This document shows, piece by piece, positions 1-8,565 of a stretch of DNA of 64,000 bases. The notes beneath the pieces are model-generated. The model was not told the DNA's origin. It did not search any database and saw only the letters and a list, made by a program, of their open reading frames with translations. The stretch covers positions 1 through 64,000 of the forward strand of contig NZ_JAAFGZ010000018.1 in assembly GCF_010365105.1 (NCBI RefSeq). Direction: 5' to 3'. The position numbers and the translations under genes are program-made. Source of the DNA: Polaromonas sp. GTDB lineage: Bacteria > Pseudomonadota > Gammaproteobacteria > Burkholderiales > Burkholderiaceae_C. Numbering within the stretch: position 1 is the first letter of the stretch; every line of letters begins with the position of its first letter.

Positions 1-1673
1 GCGGTGGTGCCCGTAACCGCCACATCGGCACCATTGGTGAGCTCGGCATCGACGCGCGCCTGGGTGTCGTAAGTGGTGTTGAAGATCGCCGTTGCAGTTG
101 CGAAAGCGAAGGCCAGCGAGACCAACGTTGCGGCGCCTGCGATGCGGTTGCGCTGGCGCGCCAGTGAGGCCGAGATCAACGGCGCCAACGCGCCCGCGCC
201 GGGAACCCAGCCGGCCAGGCGAGCCACGCCACGGCCCAGCGCGAACCGGCCAAGCCGAACCCATAACAGGCCAGCGCCCAGCCACAGGCACAGCGGGGCA
301 AGAAAGGCTTCGTAGCGCACCGAGGTTTGCGCGACGCCCTCGGTTGCCAGCACGATGTGGTAGCCCGTTTGCGCGACGTTCCAGAACACCGCAGCGCCGA
401 TCACGAGCAGGATCAGGTCGAGGTAGACGCGTTGCCACAGCGGCGTGCTGCGCGGCGCAAACTCCGAGCGCGACGCGGCCACCGTCGAGCCGGTGGCCTC
501 GCGCCACGACGGCAGCACGAAGGCCGCTATGGCAAGCGCGAATCCGAGCAGCGCTGCCAGCGCGAACGAGGGGGCGGCAAGCGCCGCGTCAGTGACCTGC
601 CACGACAGGCGCACAGTGAACGCAGCAATGGCCAAGCCCAGCAGTACACCGGCGCTGCCCATCGCGGCCGCCTCCCATGCAGCCAGGCGTACGAGCGTTC
701 CGACCGAGGCGCCGCGAATGCGCAGCAGTCCCTGCTCGCGGCGGCGGCGATCGGCGCCCGAGGACGTGACGGCTAGCGTCACGAGCAGCGCGAGCACGAC
801 CCCAGGCGCACCGAGAAACAGGAATAGCACCCGCGCATACAGCGCATCGGCGCGCACGCCGTCTAGGCGCGCCGCCAGGTTGTTGGCAATGGCAGCGCTG
901 CCGGCGACATGGGCCTCGACGTTGTTTGCCAAGCCGAGCACCTGCACATACGCGGTGGCCGGATCAGAGGGCAGCGTGGCGTGGTCGAGCCGAATGTGAA
1001 GTTGGGTGCGTACCGTGTCGGGTCGCACGCTGCGCTGCGCGTCGAACAGCGTGTGCCACGTGGCCATCGGCATCAACAGCACATTGTCGGGCGGTGCCTG
1101 AGGGGCAGTGCCTTTGGGCACGCCGATCGCCTGGAACATCGAATCGGCGTTCGGCAGTGTGACGACGCCAGCGATGCGCACATCCACCGGCGGCACGCCG
1201 ATACGCAGCACGATGACTGTGTCGCCCACCGTGACATGCAAGTTGGTCGCGGTCTGGGTTGATATCAATACGCCGTCTGCCGTGCCGAGCACGACGCGAA
1301 CCTGATCCAGGAAGCGCGCGGTGTAGCCAGGTTCCATGCCGACGACCTGACCGGCGCCCGTGGTCTGGGTGGTGTTGCCAGTGGTCGCGCTCAGCCCGGC
1401 GCTGTCGGCATACCCAACACTGCTTAGCGCAACCGGCGTTGTCGCCTTGCGGATCGCGTCATTCACGCGCACGTCATCGGCGGCAGGCGTCATCAGTACC
1501 TGCCAGTCGACCGGCACGTTGGCGATAGCGCGGCGCGCCATGCTTTGCGCCGACGCGGCCACGAAGGTGCCGAGCGACGCCAGCAAGGCGACGGTCAGGG
1601 CAAGGCCGACGATGCTGCCAATGAGGCGACCGGTGCGGCCGACCAGGGTGCTTTTGAGCCACAGGCCGATCAT
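1..1673 (-). CDS. FtsX/MacB-like ABC transporter permease (3' end outside window)
   Basis: The frame opens with an ATG that overlaps the TGA of the upstream ATPase gene (ATGA) and stays open to the window edge, giving about 557 residues with the C-terminus missing. A membrane segment lies near residues 10-35. A long periplasmic-type stretch of about 220 residues follows, and a second hydrophobic cluster begins around residue 265 (LFLFLGAPGVVLALL), then more hydrophobic helices. This is the layout of FtsX/MacB permeases with a large extracytoplasmic domain. It would be the membrane part of the ABC system encoded by the two ATPase genes just upstream. Substrate is unknown; lipoprotein or lipid export is typical of the family. 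Confidence 0.8.
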   Translation of the reverse strand, partial: MIGLWLKSTLVGRTGRLIGSIVGLALTVALLASLGTFVAASAQSMARRAIANVPVDWQVLMTPAADDVRVNDAIRKATTPVALSSVGYADSAGLSATTGNTTQTTGAGQVVGMEPGYTARFLDQVRVVLGTADGVLISTQTATNLHVTVGDTVIVLRIGVPPVDVRIAGVVTLPNADSMFQAIGVPKGTAPQAPPDNVLLMPMATWHTLFDAQRSVRPDTVRTQLHIRLDHATLPSDPATAYVQVLGLANNVEAHVAGSAAIANNLAARLDGVRADALYARVLFLFLGAPGVVLALLVTLAVTSSGADRRRREQGLLRIRGASVGTLVRLAAWEAAAMGSAGVLLGLAIAAFTVRLSWQVTDAALAAPSFALAALLGFALAIAAFVLPSWREATGSTVAASRSEFAPRSTPLWQRVYLDLILLVIGAAVFWNVAQTGYHIVLATEGVAQTSVRYEAFLAPLCLWLGAGLLWVRLGRFALGRGVARLAGWVPGAGALAPLISASLARQRNRIAGAATLVSLAFAFATATAIFNTTYDTQARVDAELTNGADVAVTGTT

Positions 1674-2344
1674 GGCGTCGTCTCCGATGCCGGCAGCGTC
1701 AACAGGCCGTGATCCATGCGCCAGACGGTGTGCAGGCGCTGCGCCACGACAGGGTCGTGGGTCGCGACGACGAGGGCCGCGTCGCTGTCGGCGAGCGAAT
1801 CAAGCAGCGCGTCCATCGCCCGCTGCGCCGTCGGTTGGTCGAGCTGGCCGGTGGGTTCGTCGGCGAGGACGAGGCGTGGTCGCAGCGCGATCGCGCGCGC
1901 CAGCCCGACGCGCTGCGCCTGGCCGCCGGAGAGCTCGTCGGGCAGCTTGTCGGCGATGCCGCTGAGGCCAACGCTGGCGAGCGCTGCCAGCGCAGCCTCG
2001 CGAGGTGCGGCTGTCTCTCCCAGGAGCCGCAGCGGCACCTCGACGTTTTCGATCGCGCTCAGTGCAGGCAGCAGGCTTGCCGACTGGAACACCATGCCGA
2101 TGTGGCGCGGGCGCAGCGTGCCAGAGGCTCCGAGCGCGGGCCAGTTCAGCGTGCCGCTGGAGGGCGTGTCGAGGTCGGCGATCAACTGCAACAGCGTCGA
2201 CTTGCCGCTGCCCGACGCACCGACGATGGCGATGCGGTCGCCGGCACGTATCGTGAATGTGGCGGGACGCAGCGCTTCGAGTGATACATCGCCTTGCTGG
2301 AAGCGGCGTGCCACATTGACCGCCGTTACGAAAGTTTCAGACAT
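1670..2344 (-). CDS. ABC transporter ATP-binding protein (MacB/LolD type), first of two
   Basis: A 224-residue ATPase with Walker A (GASGSGKST), signature LSGGQAQRV and Walker B followed by the D-loop (LVLADEPTGQLD). Its short length and close coupling to an FtsX-like permease fit the MacB/LolD class that drives periplasmic or envelope export. I start it at MSETF, because this start overlaps the preceding ATPase stop by 8 bases; a longer in-frame start upstream would lie deep inside that gene. The stop overlaps the permease ATG. Two different ATPase genes side by side with one visible permease suggest either a heterodimeric ATPase or a second permease beyond the window edge. Confidence 0.85.
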   Translation of the reverse strand: MSETFVTAVNVARRFQQGDVSLEALRPATFTIRAGDRIAIVGASGSGKSTLLQLIADLDTPSSGTLNWPALGASGTLRPRHIGMVFQSASLLPALSAIENVEVPLRLLGETAAPREAALAALASVGLSGIADKLPDELSGGQAQRVGLARAIALRPRLVLADEPTGQLDQPTAQRAMDALLDSLADSDAALVVATHDPVVAQRLHTVWRMDHGLLTLPASETTP

Positions 2345-3008
2345 CGACGATCCTTCCGTCGCGCATGCGCACGACACGGTCGGCGTGCGCGGCAAGCGCC
2401 TCGCTGTGGGTGGCGATCAGGATTGCGGTGCCCGCCGCGCGCTGTTCGTCGAAGACCGCGAGCACCAGCGCCTCGGTGGCGGCATCGACCTCGCCGGTCG
2501 GCTCGTCAGCCAGCAGCACCTGCGGCGCGGCCGCGAGCGCGACCGCCAGGCCTGCGCGTGCCACTTCACCACCCGATAGTTGTGCCGGTCGCGCCGACGT
2601 ATGGCCGGTCAGCCCGAGTTGCTCGAACAGGTGCGCGGCGCGGGCACGGTCGGGCTTGCCGGCGATCTGCATTGCTAACGCCATGTTGTCGGCGAGATGC
2701 AGCGAAGGGATCAGGTTGTGCGCCTGCATTAGGATGCCGATGCCACTGGCGCGGCGCTGGGCCCGCTGGGCTTCGGGGCGCCGCGTCAGGCGCTCGCCGA
2801 GCAGGTCGACATGGCCGCCATCGGGCTCATCCAGGCCCGCCAAGCAGTTGAACAGCGTCGATTTGCCGCTGCCCGATTCGCCCAGTAACGCCACCATCTC
2901 GCCGGCCGCCAGATCCAGGCTCACACCGCGCAGGGCGAGTGTTTCCGAGTCTCCGGCGTGGAAGAAACGGTACAACTCGAAGGCCTCGATGCAGACTGTC
3001 ATTGCCAT
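2337..3008 (-). CDS. ABC transporter ATP-binding protein (MacB/LolD type), second of two
   Basis: A 223-residue ATPase with Walker A (GESGSGKST), a signature variant LSGGEVARAG and Walker B VLLADEPTGEVD. It is clearly a different sequence from its neighbour, so this is not a recent tandem duplication. Two starts are possible: ATG at 3008 with GGGAG six bases upstream, or ATG at 3002, which overlaps the upstream TGA as ATGA. I prefer 3008 because of the ribosome-binding site. It overlaps the upstream gene's end and the downstream ATPase start, so the four genes form one tightly coupled operon. Confidence 0.85.
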   Translation of the reverse strand: MAMTVCIEAFELYRFFHAGDSETLALRGVSLDLAAGEMVALLGESGSGKSTLFNCLAGLDEPDGGHVDLLGERLTRRPEAQRAQRRASGIGILMQAHNLIPSLHLADNMALAMQIAGKPDRARAAHLFEQLGLTGHTSARPAQLSGGEVARAGLAVALAAAPQVLLADEPTGEVDAATEALVLAVFDEQRAAGTAILIATHSEALAAHADRVVRMRDGRIVDV

Positions 3009-3589
3009 GTGAAGCTCCCGGCCATCAGCTGCCACTGGTCGACGTTATCGGTGCCAGCGGGCGCCGATAACGTCAACGTCGCAAGCTTGCCGGCCTTCCA
3101 GAAGTAGTACTTGGCGGCATCCAGGCGGATCGCCTTGTTGGTCACCGGATTCGGGTCGGAGTTGGCGCCGTAGTGGACGATGAAGGCCGGCCCCGCGGTC
3201 AATGCGACTTGCTTGACGCTGGCGACACGGACGGCTTTCGGCGACTTCTCGAGATCGGCAATTTCGTTGGCCTTGAGGCTGGCCATCTTCGGCGCGGCGG
3301 CGCGGGGCACGACCACCACCTGCAATGCGTTGTATTTGTCGATGAAGCTGACCGTAGCGGGTCCTTCGCGACGCGCCCAACCCTCGGGCACCTTGATAGA
3401 AAAGCCGAGAGGTGACTTGAAGGTGACGAAGGCCTGGTTGTCGGGGATGTCGCCGGGAGGATTCTTTTCCGCGGCGAGCGGCTGTTGCAGTGGAGTAAGT
3501 GGCGCGCCGCCGGATTGGGCCAGCGCGAGCGGCGCCGCAGCGCAGGCGCAGGCGACGAGAAACAGGGAAGCAAGGGTGCGGTTCAACAT
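2999..3589 (-). CDS. secreted PsbP/Mog1-like hypothetical protein
   Basis: A 196-residue protein starting at MLNRTLASLFLV, with a typical Sec signal peptide ending near ALAQ (about residue 25). The mature part begins with a Pro-rich linker. It then has the pattern F-x-S-P-x-G-F-x-I-x-V-P-x-G-W, which resembles PsbP/Mog1-fold domains (DUF-type, about 140 residues). No catalytic motif is visible. As first gene of the ABC operon it may be a periplasmic accessory or substrate-binding partner; that is inference. A longer in-frame start at 3640 would add a non-signal leader and is unlikely. Confidence 0.6.
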   Translation of the reverse strand: MLNRTLASLFLVACACAAAPLALAQSGGAPLTPLQQPLAAEKNPPGDIPDNQAFVTFKSPLGFSIKVPEGWARREGPATVSFIDKYNALQVVVVPRAAAPKMASLKANEIADLEKSPKAVRVASVKQVALTAGPAFIVHYGANSDPNPVTNKAIRLDAAKYYFWKAGKLATLTLSAPAGTDNVDQWQLMAGSFTWQ

Positions 3590-4063
3590 GATGTGCAAAG
3601 CTTTCGGATGGTTGCGATTTTTGGATAGTTCACTGGCCAATCAGAAAAAGTGAATCGTCGAAAATTAGGTCTCTTGCAGGCCCCCGCCTGTGCGTTCGCG
3701 AACATTGGGGCGCCGCCGAGGCGGTATGTCGTTTTTGACCGTGGACCCCTCGTTGCGAGACGCTCATTCTCTCGGTCCACACGGGCGTTTCAAGCGGACT
3801 TGAGAAGCTCTCAATCAAGGTATGCAGGTCCCACAGCGGCGACTGCGCCAACCAGTGTGCGCGTTCAGCACGGGCACCGGCTCCAAGCGGGCAGTACCAG
3901 CTATTTCTTGGGTCGAGCAGCAAGTTAAGACCGCTGACTCGCACTTTATTGAGCCCGTTGGGTGTTGATCGGGATGGCGAAGTATTCATAGGGCGATCCG
4001 GGATGAGTTGACATGGAAACCCCGCAAGTCTGAACGGCCAAACTTAGCCCAGCCATAGGCCGC
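3590..4063. other. gene-poor stretch between the ABC operon and the PAP2 gene
   Basis: About 470 bases with no convincing gene. Short open frames exist on both strands, but they lack ribosome-binding sites, have odd composition (Cys/Arg/Trp-rich) and overlap each other. Parts of it look like degenerate intergenic filler seen in related genomes. I see no repeat, terminator or RNA that I can name. It should contain the promoter of the minus-strand operon starting at 3589. Confidence 0.4.
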
Positions 4064-4660
4064 TCATTTGGTTACCCATCCCCATTCAATGAGCTTGCCA
4101 AAAAGCGAGCAATGAATGGCGATGACGAGGCGGTAGACGGGCTCCATATAAAGCCGCGCTCCAAGTAGCGCCAGCGAGGCACTCAAACCGGCCACCAGCG
4201 CCGCGCCCAGCATGTCCAGCGGAAAGTGAACGCCCAAGTAAATGCGTGCCCAGGCCATTGGCAGGCCCAGCAAGATCAGCGTTATGGCCGTCATGCGCTG
4301 GCTGCGGTGCATCAGCAAGCTGAACGAAAAAGCCCATAGCCCCGTCAGGTGGTCACTCGGAAACGACGAGTTGGCCGCATGGGAGATGAGGTTGTGGCCC
4401 AGGCCCAGCATGAAAGGCCGGGGATGCGGCCACACCAGCGCAATGAACTGGTTGATGAGCAGGCCCGCCAGCATCGACGCGCTGGCTTCGAGCCAGACTT
4501 TGCGGCTGTGTTCGCTGCCGCGCAGCCAGCCTGTGGCCAACAGCAGCGGCACTACAAAAATCGCGTATTCGCCGAAAAATTTAGCCAGGGCCAGCATCAG
4601 CATGCCAGGGTGCACTGGCGCAGCGAGCCATAAAAAGAGAGTTTGGTTCAGGTGTTCCAT
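4064..4660 (-). CDS. PAP2-family phosphatase (undecaprenyl-diphosphatase BcrC/YbjG-like)
   Basis: A 198-residue integral membrane protein with about five or six hydrophobic segments. The PAP2 signature blocks are present: RP at residues 81-82, PSDH at 101-104 (family consensus PSGH), and R139-x5-H145-x3-D149 in ARIYLGVHFPLD. The Lys usually seven residues before the first Arg is replaced. Family members of this size dephosphorylate undecaprenyl pyrophosphate in the periplasm, recycling the carrier for peptidoglycan and LPS synthesis; related ones act on phosphatidic acid or lipid A. It is separated from the next minus-strand gene by about 50 bases and probably shares a transcript with it. Confidence 0.8.
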   Translation of the reverse strand: MEHLNQTLFLWLAAPVHPGMLMLALAKFFGEYAIFVVPLLLATGWLRGSEHSRKVWLEASASMLAGLLINQFIALVWPHPRPFMLGLGHNLISHAANSSFPSDHLTGLWAFSFSLLMHRSQRMTAITLILLGLPMAWARIYLGVHFPLDMLGAALVAGLSASLALLGARLYMEPVYRLVIAIHCSLFGKLIEWGWVTK

Positions 4661-4713
4661 ATATTGGTGTGGTTGTGCTGCCCCTTCCAGGGCAGCACAA
4701 CTTACTGGGCAAG

Positions 4714-5052
4714 TCAGTCTTTTTTGTCGTGGTCGTCGTCGTTCTCGTGGTCGGCTTTGTCTTCGGCGGACGAGATGACCGTGCCCTTGTCGGCATCGAC
4801 CCTGACATCGAACACCTTGGCGCCACTGACGACTTCGACGTCAAAAACAATGCCGCTTTTGGTGTGCTCAAGCTCGGCACGGGTTGCCCGGCCGTTGGTC
4901 TGTTGCTCGGCAGCAGCGACTGCCTGGCTCAGTGAAATTTTCGTGGCCGGCAGGGATGCTGCATCGTTTTCCATACGGGTTGCGGCGTAAGTCGCGATAC
5001 CGGTGGCAGCCAATACGACGCCTGCAATAGCAATTTTTGTATAGCGAAGCAT
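4714..5052 (-). CDS. PepSY-domain periplasmic protein
   Basis: A 112-residue protein. An N-terminal hydrophobic segment (AIAGVVLAATGIATYA) acts as signal peptide or anchor. It is followed by a single PepSY-like unit: ISLSQAVAAAEQQTNGRA, then a beta strand block ending in VFDVRVDADKGTVIS. The tail is a run of Asp, His, Glu and Lys (DHENDDDHDKKD), which may bind metal ions. PepSY proteins are periplasmic and often sit next to copper or two-component genes; here the next gene is CopK-like. Function is unknown; metal buffering or modulation of a peptidase is inference from family and context. Confidence 0.75.
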   Translation of the reverse strand: MLRYTKIAIAGVVLAATGIATYAATRMENDAASLPATKISLSQAVAAAEQQTNGRATRAELEHTKSGIVFDVEVVSGAKVFDVRVDADKGTVISSAEDKADHENDDDHDKKD

Positions 5053-5103
5053 AGTGATGTCCTTTGAGATAAATAGTCGAATGGGTGAGACTTGAAATTC
5101 AGA

Positions 5104-5430
5104 TCAAGGATGGATTCGCAGCTGTTTCGAGAGCCGTGCAACTTCGTTGCTGGTGATGGTGATGGCGCTGCCGTCCATGGCGTAAACGACCTGGCCAACA
5201 GGTTTTGACACAGCCCTTCCATATGAACTTTCCAGCGCCATCCTGCCGTCGCTGTACTCGTGCAAGGATGAGCCGTCCTTGAGCGAAACGACCTTTTCAA
5301 AGTTACCTTGATTCCAGGAAAATCCAGATGCAGCGGCTAAGGAGGCGGTGGTTTGGGTGCTGGCACTTGCCGCCACCGCAGTAGTGACGAGAATGGTAAT
5401 AAGTGCGACAGATTTGATGGACTTGAACAT
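5104..5430 (-). CDS. CopK-family periplasmic protein lacking the usual methionines
   Basis: A 108-residue protein with a signal peptide (IKSVALITILVTTAVAASAS) and a good Shine-Dalgarno (GGAGAAACAGC before ATG), which fixes this start over the longer frame. The mature part has the CopK pattern: V-x-LxDGSxxHxxxDGRMxxES-x-G-x6-P-x-G, then DG-x-I and NE-x-x-RL. CopK of Cupriavidus metallidurans is a small periplasmic Cu(I)/Cu(II) chaperone whose Cu(I) is held by four Met residues. From memory of that sequence the aligned positions here are Leu, Lys, Val and Ile; only the Met of DGRM remains. The assignment to the family is good; copper binding is doubtful. Confidence 0.65.
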   Translation of the reverse strand: MFKSIKSVALITILVTTAVAASASTQTTASLAAASGFSWNQGNFEKVVSLKDGSSLHEYSDGRMALESSYGRAVSKPVGQVVYAMDGSAITITSNEVARLSKQLRIHP

Positions 5431-6027
5431 GCTGTTTCTCCAGTGAATTGCACGCAGACATTTGCGTGATTTGGAGAATAGGAGTTGAGACTTAGCGCAG
5501 ACTGAGCCCTTCAAAAAGCACTGGCCGCACTGGCGTAAGCGTCTTTCGCAGCCTGCGCATTGGTCGCAAGGAGGCGGCACAGCGCTTGAGGGCATGGACA
5601 AAAACTGCGCTGTCCTGCGAGTCGCGTGGTGCATGCGCTGCGCAAACCAACGGTCAAGCCGGTGCTCGTCCTGGTCGCCTTGACAGAAAATTTGCTGTGG
5701 GCTGCCTGATTCGCATAATGCCTGTCGGGGACGGCTGACGAATGGGTGGGCCGGTTGCGGCCCAATGCGGATATTTGCACAGGGAATTTGGATAATAGTT
5801 AACGACTGACAGTGGTCCTTCGCCGTTAATGCATCAACAACGGCAGCCGGACCCGAAGAGAGATTTCCCCAAAATCTTGCGGTGGCGGTCCAGCCTCTCG
5901 TTGACGGTCAAGCCCGCAGAACATTCCGCAGATGGAGAAGGCCCGGTTACGCCACTGGCACCATGCAGTGACTTGTCCCAGCATGCGGACGTGTACCAGC
6001 CTTGTTCCACCCTTGTCCCAGCCAAAA
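5431..6027. other. gene-poor stretch upstream of the transposase relic
   Basis: About 600 bases without a supportable gene. Open frames on both strands up to about 130 codons have no ribosome-binding site and no recognisable motif. On the minus strand around 5520-5620 there is a short block reading LRPMRRLRKTL that faintly resembles the region between membrane segment and kinase core of QseC-type sensor kinases, but it stops immediately. Together with the transposase relic on its right, this looks like a decayed insertion region. Confidence 0.35.
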
Positions 6028-6403
6028 GCTTACGGAGATTTTCCGAGCCAGGTCCTGCAAAGGCACGCGACCGGAGCATGCAAAGTTCGTCTTCGTTGGG
6101 CTGGATGCGAACTACAACGCTCACATCGAAAGCAGTCCGGCGCTCCAAAGTGACGGTTGATCTACCGGCGAGTCTTTTGCGCAGGGTGTTAGCGCGGCCT
6201 TGGGTGAAGAGGTCACTGTGCAGATAGCCAGGCGCACCGATCTGAACAAGTTTGCAGTCATCCTCAAGCGCTGGGTAGTCGAGCGCTGCTTTGCCTGACG
6301 GGTCAAGAACAGGCGGTTTTGTAATAACTGTGAGCGGTTGATCAATACCAGCTTGCAGTTTGTTTAAGCCACTTTCCCGGCTTTATTTCTCGGGAGAGCG
6401 TGA
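6028..6403 (+). pseudogene. IS5-family transposase, decayed C-terminal remnant
   Basis: Translation in one frame from about 6074 gives KFVFVGLDANYNAHIES, a stop, then EEVTVQIARRTDLNKFAV and LKRWVVERCFA, a stop, then NRRF..CERLINTSLQFV, a stop, and a short hydrophobic end before TGA at 6403. This matches the C-terminal part of IS5-type DDE transposases (A-D-x-G-Y block, then V-E-I-V-KR-S-D, then KRWVVERTFAWL with the catalytic Glu, then RRL-x-K-x-E and a hydrophobic tail). At least three in-frame stops and one frame change upstream (the PAKARDR block near 6030-6060) show it is dead. No terminal inverted repeats or target duplications are recognisable. Confidence 0.75.
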
Positions 6404-6520
6404 ACATGTTTTCAAACCCTCTGGCGTGTAAAAAACTAGACCCGAATTGATTGGAGAATTTGCGTGGCACACTGGCCGGCTGAATGCTTAGCGCGTCTTA
6501 TCACCCAACCAAGGATCACC

Positions 6521-7261
6521 ATGCTGCCGAACAAAGAAGGACAACACGTCCCACAAGCCACTTTCAAAACCCGCAAGAACGACAAATGGGTTGACATCAC
6601 CAGTGCCGACCTGTTCGATGGCAAGACCGTCGTGGTGTTCTCGCTGCCCGGCGCCTACACGCCGACCTGCTCGTCCACCCACCTGCCGCGCTACAACGAA
6701 CTGGCCAACACCTTCAAGGCGCATGGCATTGATGACGTGGTGTGCATGTCGGTCAACGACGCCTTCGTGATGAACGAATGGGGCCAGGCGCAGGAAGCGG
6801 AAAACCTCACGCTGATTCCCGACGGCAATGGCGAATTCACCGAAGGCATGGGCCTGCTGGTGGACAAGAGCAGCCTCGGATTCGGCAAGCGCTCATGGCG
6901 CTACTCGATGCTGGTCAAAAACGGCATCATTGAAAAAATGTTCATCGAGCCGGAAAAGGAAGGCGACCCGTTTGAAGTGTCCGATGCCGACACCATGCTC
7001 GCCTACCTCGCTCCGGGCGCCAAGGCACCCGAGCCGATCACGGTGTTCACCAAGCCCGGCTGCCCGTTTTGCGCCAAGGCCAAGTCGCTACTGCGGGAGG
7101 CAGGCCTGCGCTTCGAGGAAATCTCGCTGGGCCATGGCATTACGTCGCGCAGCCTGTACGCCGTTTCCGGCGCAGGAACCGCGCCACAGGTGTTCTGCGG
7201 CGGTCAGAAAATCGGTGGGTCTGAAGACCTGGAAGCCTGGCTGGCCAAGCGCGGCCAGTAA
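6521..7261 (+). CDS. hybrid peroxiredoxin-glutaredoxin (Prx5-Grx)
   Basis: A 246-residue fusion. Residues 1-165 are a Prx5/PrxD-type peroxiredoxin with the active-site block PGAYTPTC, peroxidatic Cys50. Residues 172-246 form a glutaredoxin domain with CPFC at 181-184 and the GSH-binding block [18 protein letters not shown]. Hybrid Prx5 enzymes reduce H2O2 and alkyl hydroperoxides using glutathione, the Grx domain recycling the Prx domain in the cytoplasm. The ATG at 6521 follows AAGGA at a good distance; the upstream in-frame ATG at 6464 has no ribosome-binding site. It is monocistronic and converges on the Hsp70-like gene. Confidence 0.92.
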   Translation: MLPNKEGQHVPQATFKTRKNDKWVDITSADLFDGKTVVVFSLPGAYTPTCSSTHLPRYNELANTFKAHGIDDVVCMSVNDAFVMNEWGQAQEAENLTLIPDGNGEFTEGMGLLVDKSSLGFGKRSWRYSMLVKNGIIEKMFIEPEKEGDPFEVSDADTMLAYLAPGAKAPEPITVFTKPGCPFCAKAKSLLREAGLRFEEISLGHGITSRSLYAVSGAGTAPQVFCGGQKIGGSEDLEAWLAKRGQ

Positions 7262-7287
7262 ACCCGACATTCAGGCAAAACGCACGT

Positions 7288-8565
7288 TCAGGCAAACTTT
7301 CGCTGCGCATCGAGCGCCAGACCGGCGCCGATGCTGCCGAACAGGTCGCCTTCAACGCACCGGGCCTGCGGCGTCAGCGCCAGCACCCGTTCGCGCAGCA
7401 AGGGAACGCCGCTGGAGCCGCCGGTGAAAAACACCGTGTCGATGCCTGCTGCAGTAATGCCCGCATCGACCAGCAGCCGGGCAACCGTCTGCTCGACAGT
7501 GTTCACCAGCCCGTCAATCGACTGGTCCAGTTCTGCCCGGTGCAGGGTCACGGTGTCACCCGCCGAGATTCTTCCGATGTCGATCTGCGCCACATCGGCA
7601 TCCGACAGGGCAATCTTGGCGCCCTCGACCTGCAGCGCCAGCCAGTGGCCGGCGCGTTCCCTGACCAGGTTTTGCAGCCGTTCCATCTTGGGACGGTCCG
7701 CTGCATCGCGGTGCAATTCGGTTATTTGCGCCCAGGCTTTTTTGGTATAGGCCAGGTTGATGGTGTGCCAGGTGGCCAGATTGAAATAATGGCTTGACGG
7801 CATTTCGCGCCCGCTTTTCAGCAGGCTGCCCAACCCCAGCATCGGCATCATGCTGGCCAGGCTCAGGGCCTTGTCGAAATCGGTGCCACCAATGTGCACG
7901 CCGCTGGTCGCCAGGATGTCGCCCCGCCGCTCGGCTTGCCTGGCACGCTCGGGACCGACCCGAATCAGGGTGAAATCGGACGTTCCGCCGCCAATGTCCA
8001 CCACCAGCACCAGTTCCTCGCGCGAGATTTGTGACTCGTAGTCAAACGCGGCCGCGATCGGTTCGTACTGAAAGGCAATGTCGCGCAGGCCGGCCCGGCG
8101 GGCAATGTCTTCCAGCGTGTCCTGGGCGCGCTGGTCGGCGGCGGCGTCGTCATCGACAAAAAATACCGGCCGGCCCAGCACTGCGCGGTTGAATTCCTGC
8201 CCCGCTGCCCCTTCGGCCCGGCGCTTGAGTTCGCCGATGAACTGGGCCAGCAGCGCCCGGAACGGCACGGCGCGTCCCGCCACCTCGGTGTGCTCGTCCA
8301 TCATCGACGTGCCGAGCAGGCTTTTGAGCGATCGCATCATGCGGCCTTCATGGCCTTCGAGGTAATCGGCCAATGCCGCGCGGCCATAGCTGACATGCGC
8401 GTCTTCGGCATGGAAAAAGATCACCGAGGGCAGCGTCAGCTTGCCGTCCTCCAGCGCCAGCAAGGCGCGCTGGCCAGGCCGGCTCCAGCCGGCGGTGGAG
8501 TTGGACGTGCCAAAGTCAATGCCGCAGGCGGCCACGGCCGCCGTTTGCTCCAGCGGGGCGCTCAT
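7288..8565 (-). CDS. Hsp70-like ATPase (YegD type, no full substrate-binding domain)
   Basis: A 425-residue protein with the Hsp70/actin-fold ATPase motifs: phosphate 1 CGIDFGTSNST near residue 14, connect/phosphate 2 VVDIGGGTSDFT near 190, and the adenosine block FFTGGSSGVPLLRERV close to the C-terminus. At this length it contains the nucleotide-binding domain but not the beta-sandwich substrate domain or lid of DnaK (about 640 residues), like E. coli YegD. The client is unknown. Its ATG overlaps the TGA of the upstream 174-residue gene (ATGA), so the two are translationally coupled and probably act together. Confidence 0.88.
   Translation of the reverse strand: MSAPLEQTAAVAACGIDFGTSNSTAGWSRPGQRALLALEDGKLTLPSVIFFHAEDAHVSYGRAALADYLEGHEGRMMRSLKSLLGTSMMDEHTEVAGRAVPFRALLAQFIGELKRRAEGAAGQEFNRAVLGRPVFFVDDDAAADQRAQDTLEDIARRAGLRDIAFQYEPIAAAFDYESQISREELVLVVDIGGGTSDFTLIRVGPERARQAERRGDILATSGVHIGGTDFDKALSLASMMPMLGLGSLLKSGREMPSSHYFNLATWHTINLAYTKKAWAQITELHRDAADRPKMERLQNLVRERAGHWLALQVEGAKIALSDADVAQIDIGRISAGDTVTLHRAELDQSIDGLVNTVEQTVARLLVDAGITAAGIDTVFFTGGSSGVPLLRERVLALTPQARCVEGDLFGSIGAGLALDAQRKFA

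Noticed and set aside
3630..3989. A 119-codon minus-strand frame in the gap left of the PAP2 gene
   Set aside because: No ribosome-binding site, no motif, odd composition; left as non-coding.
5520..5640. Short minus-strand block LRPMRRLRKTL resembling a sensor-kinase linker
   Set aside because: Only about a dozen similar residues, followed at once by a stop; too short to call a kinase relic.
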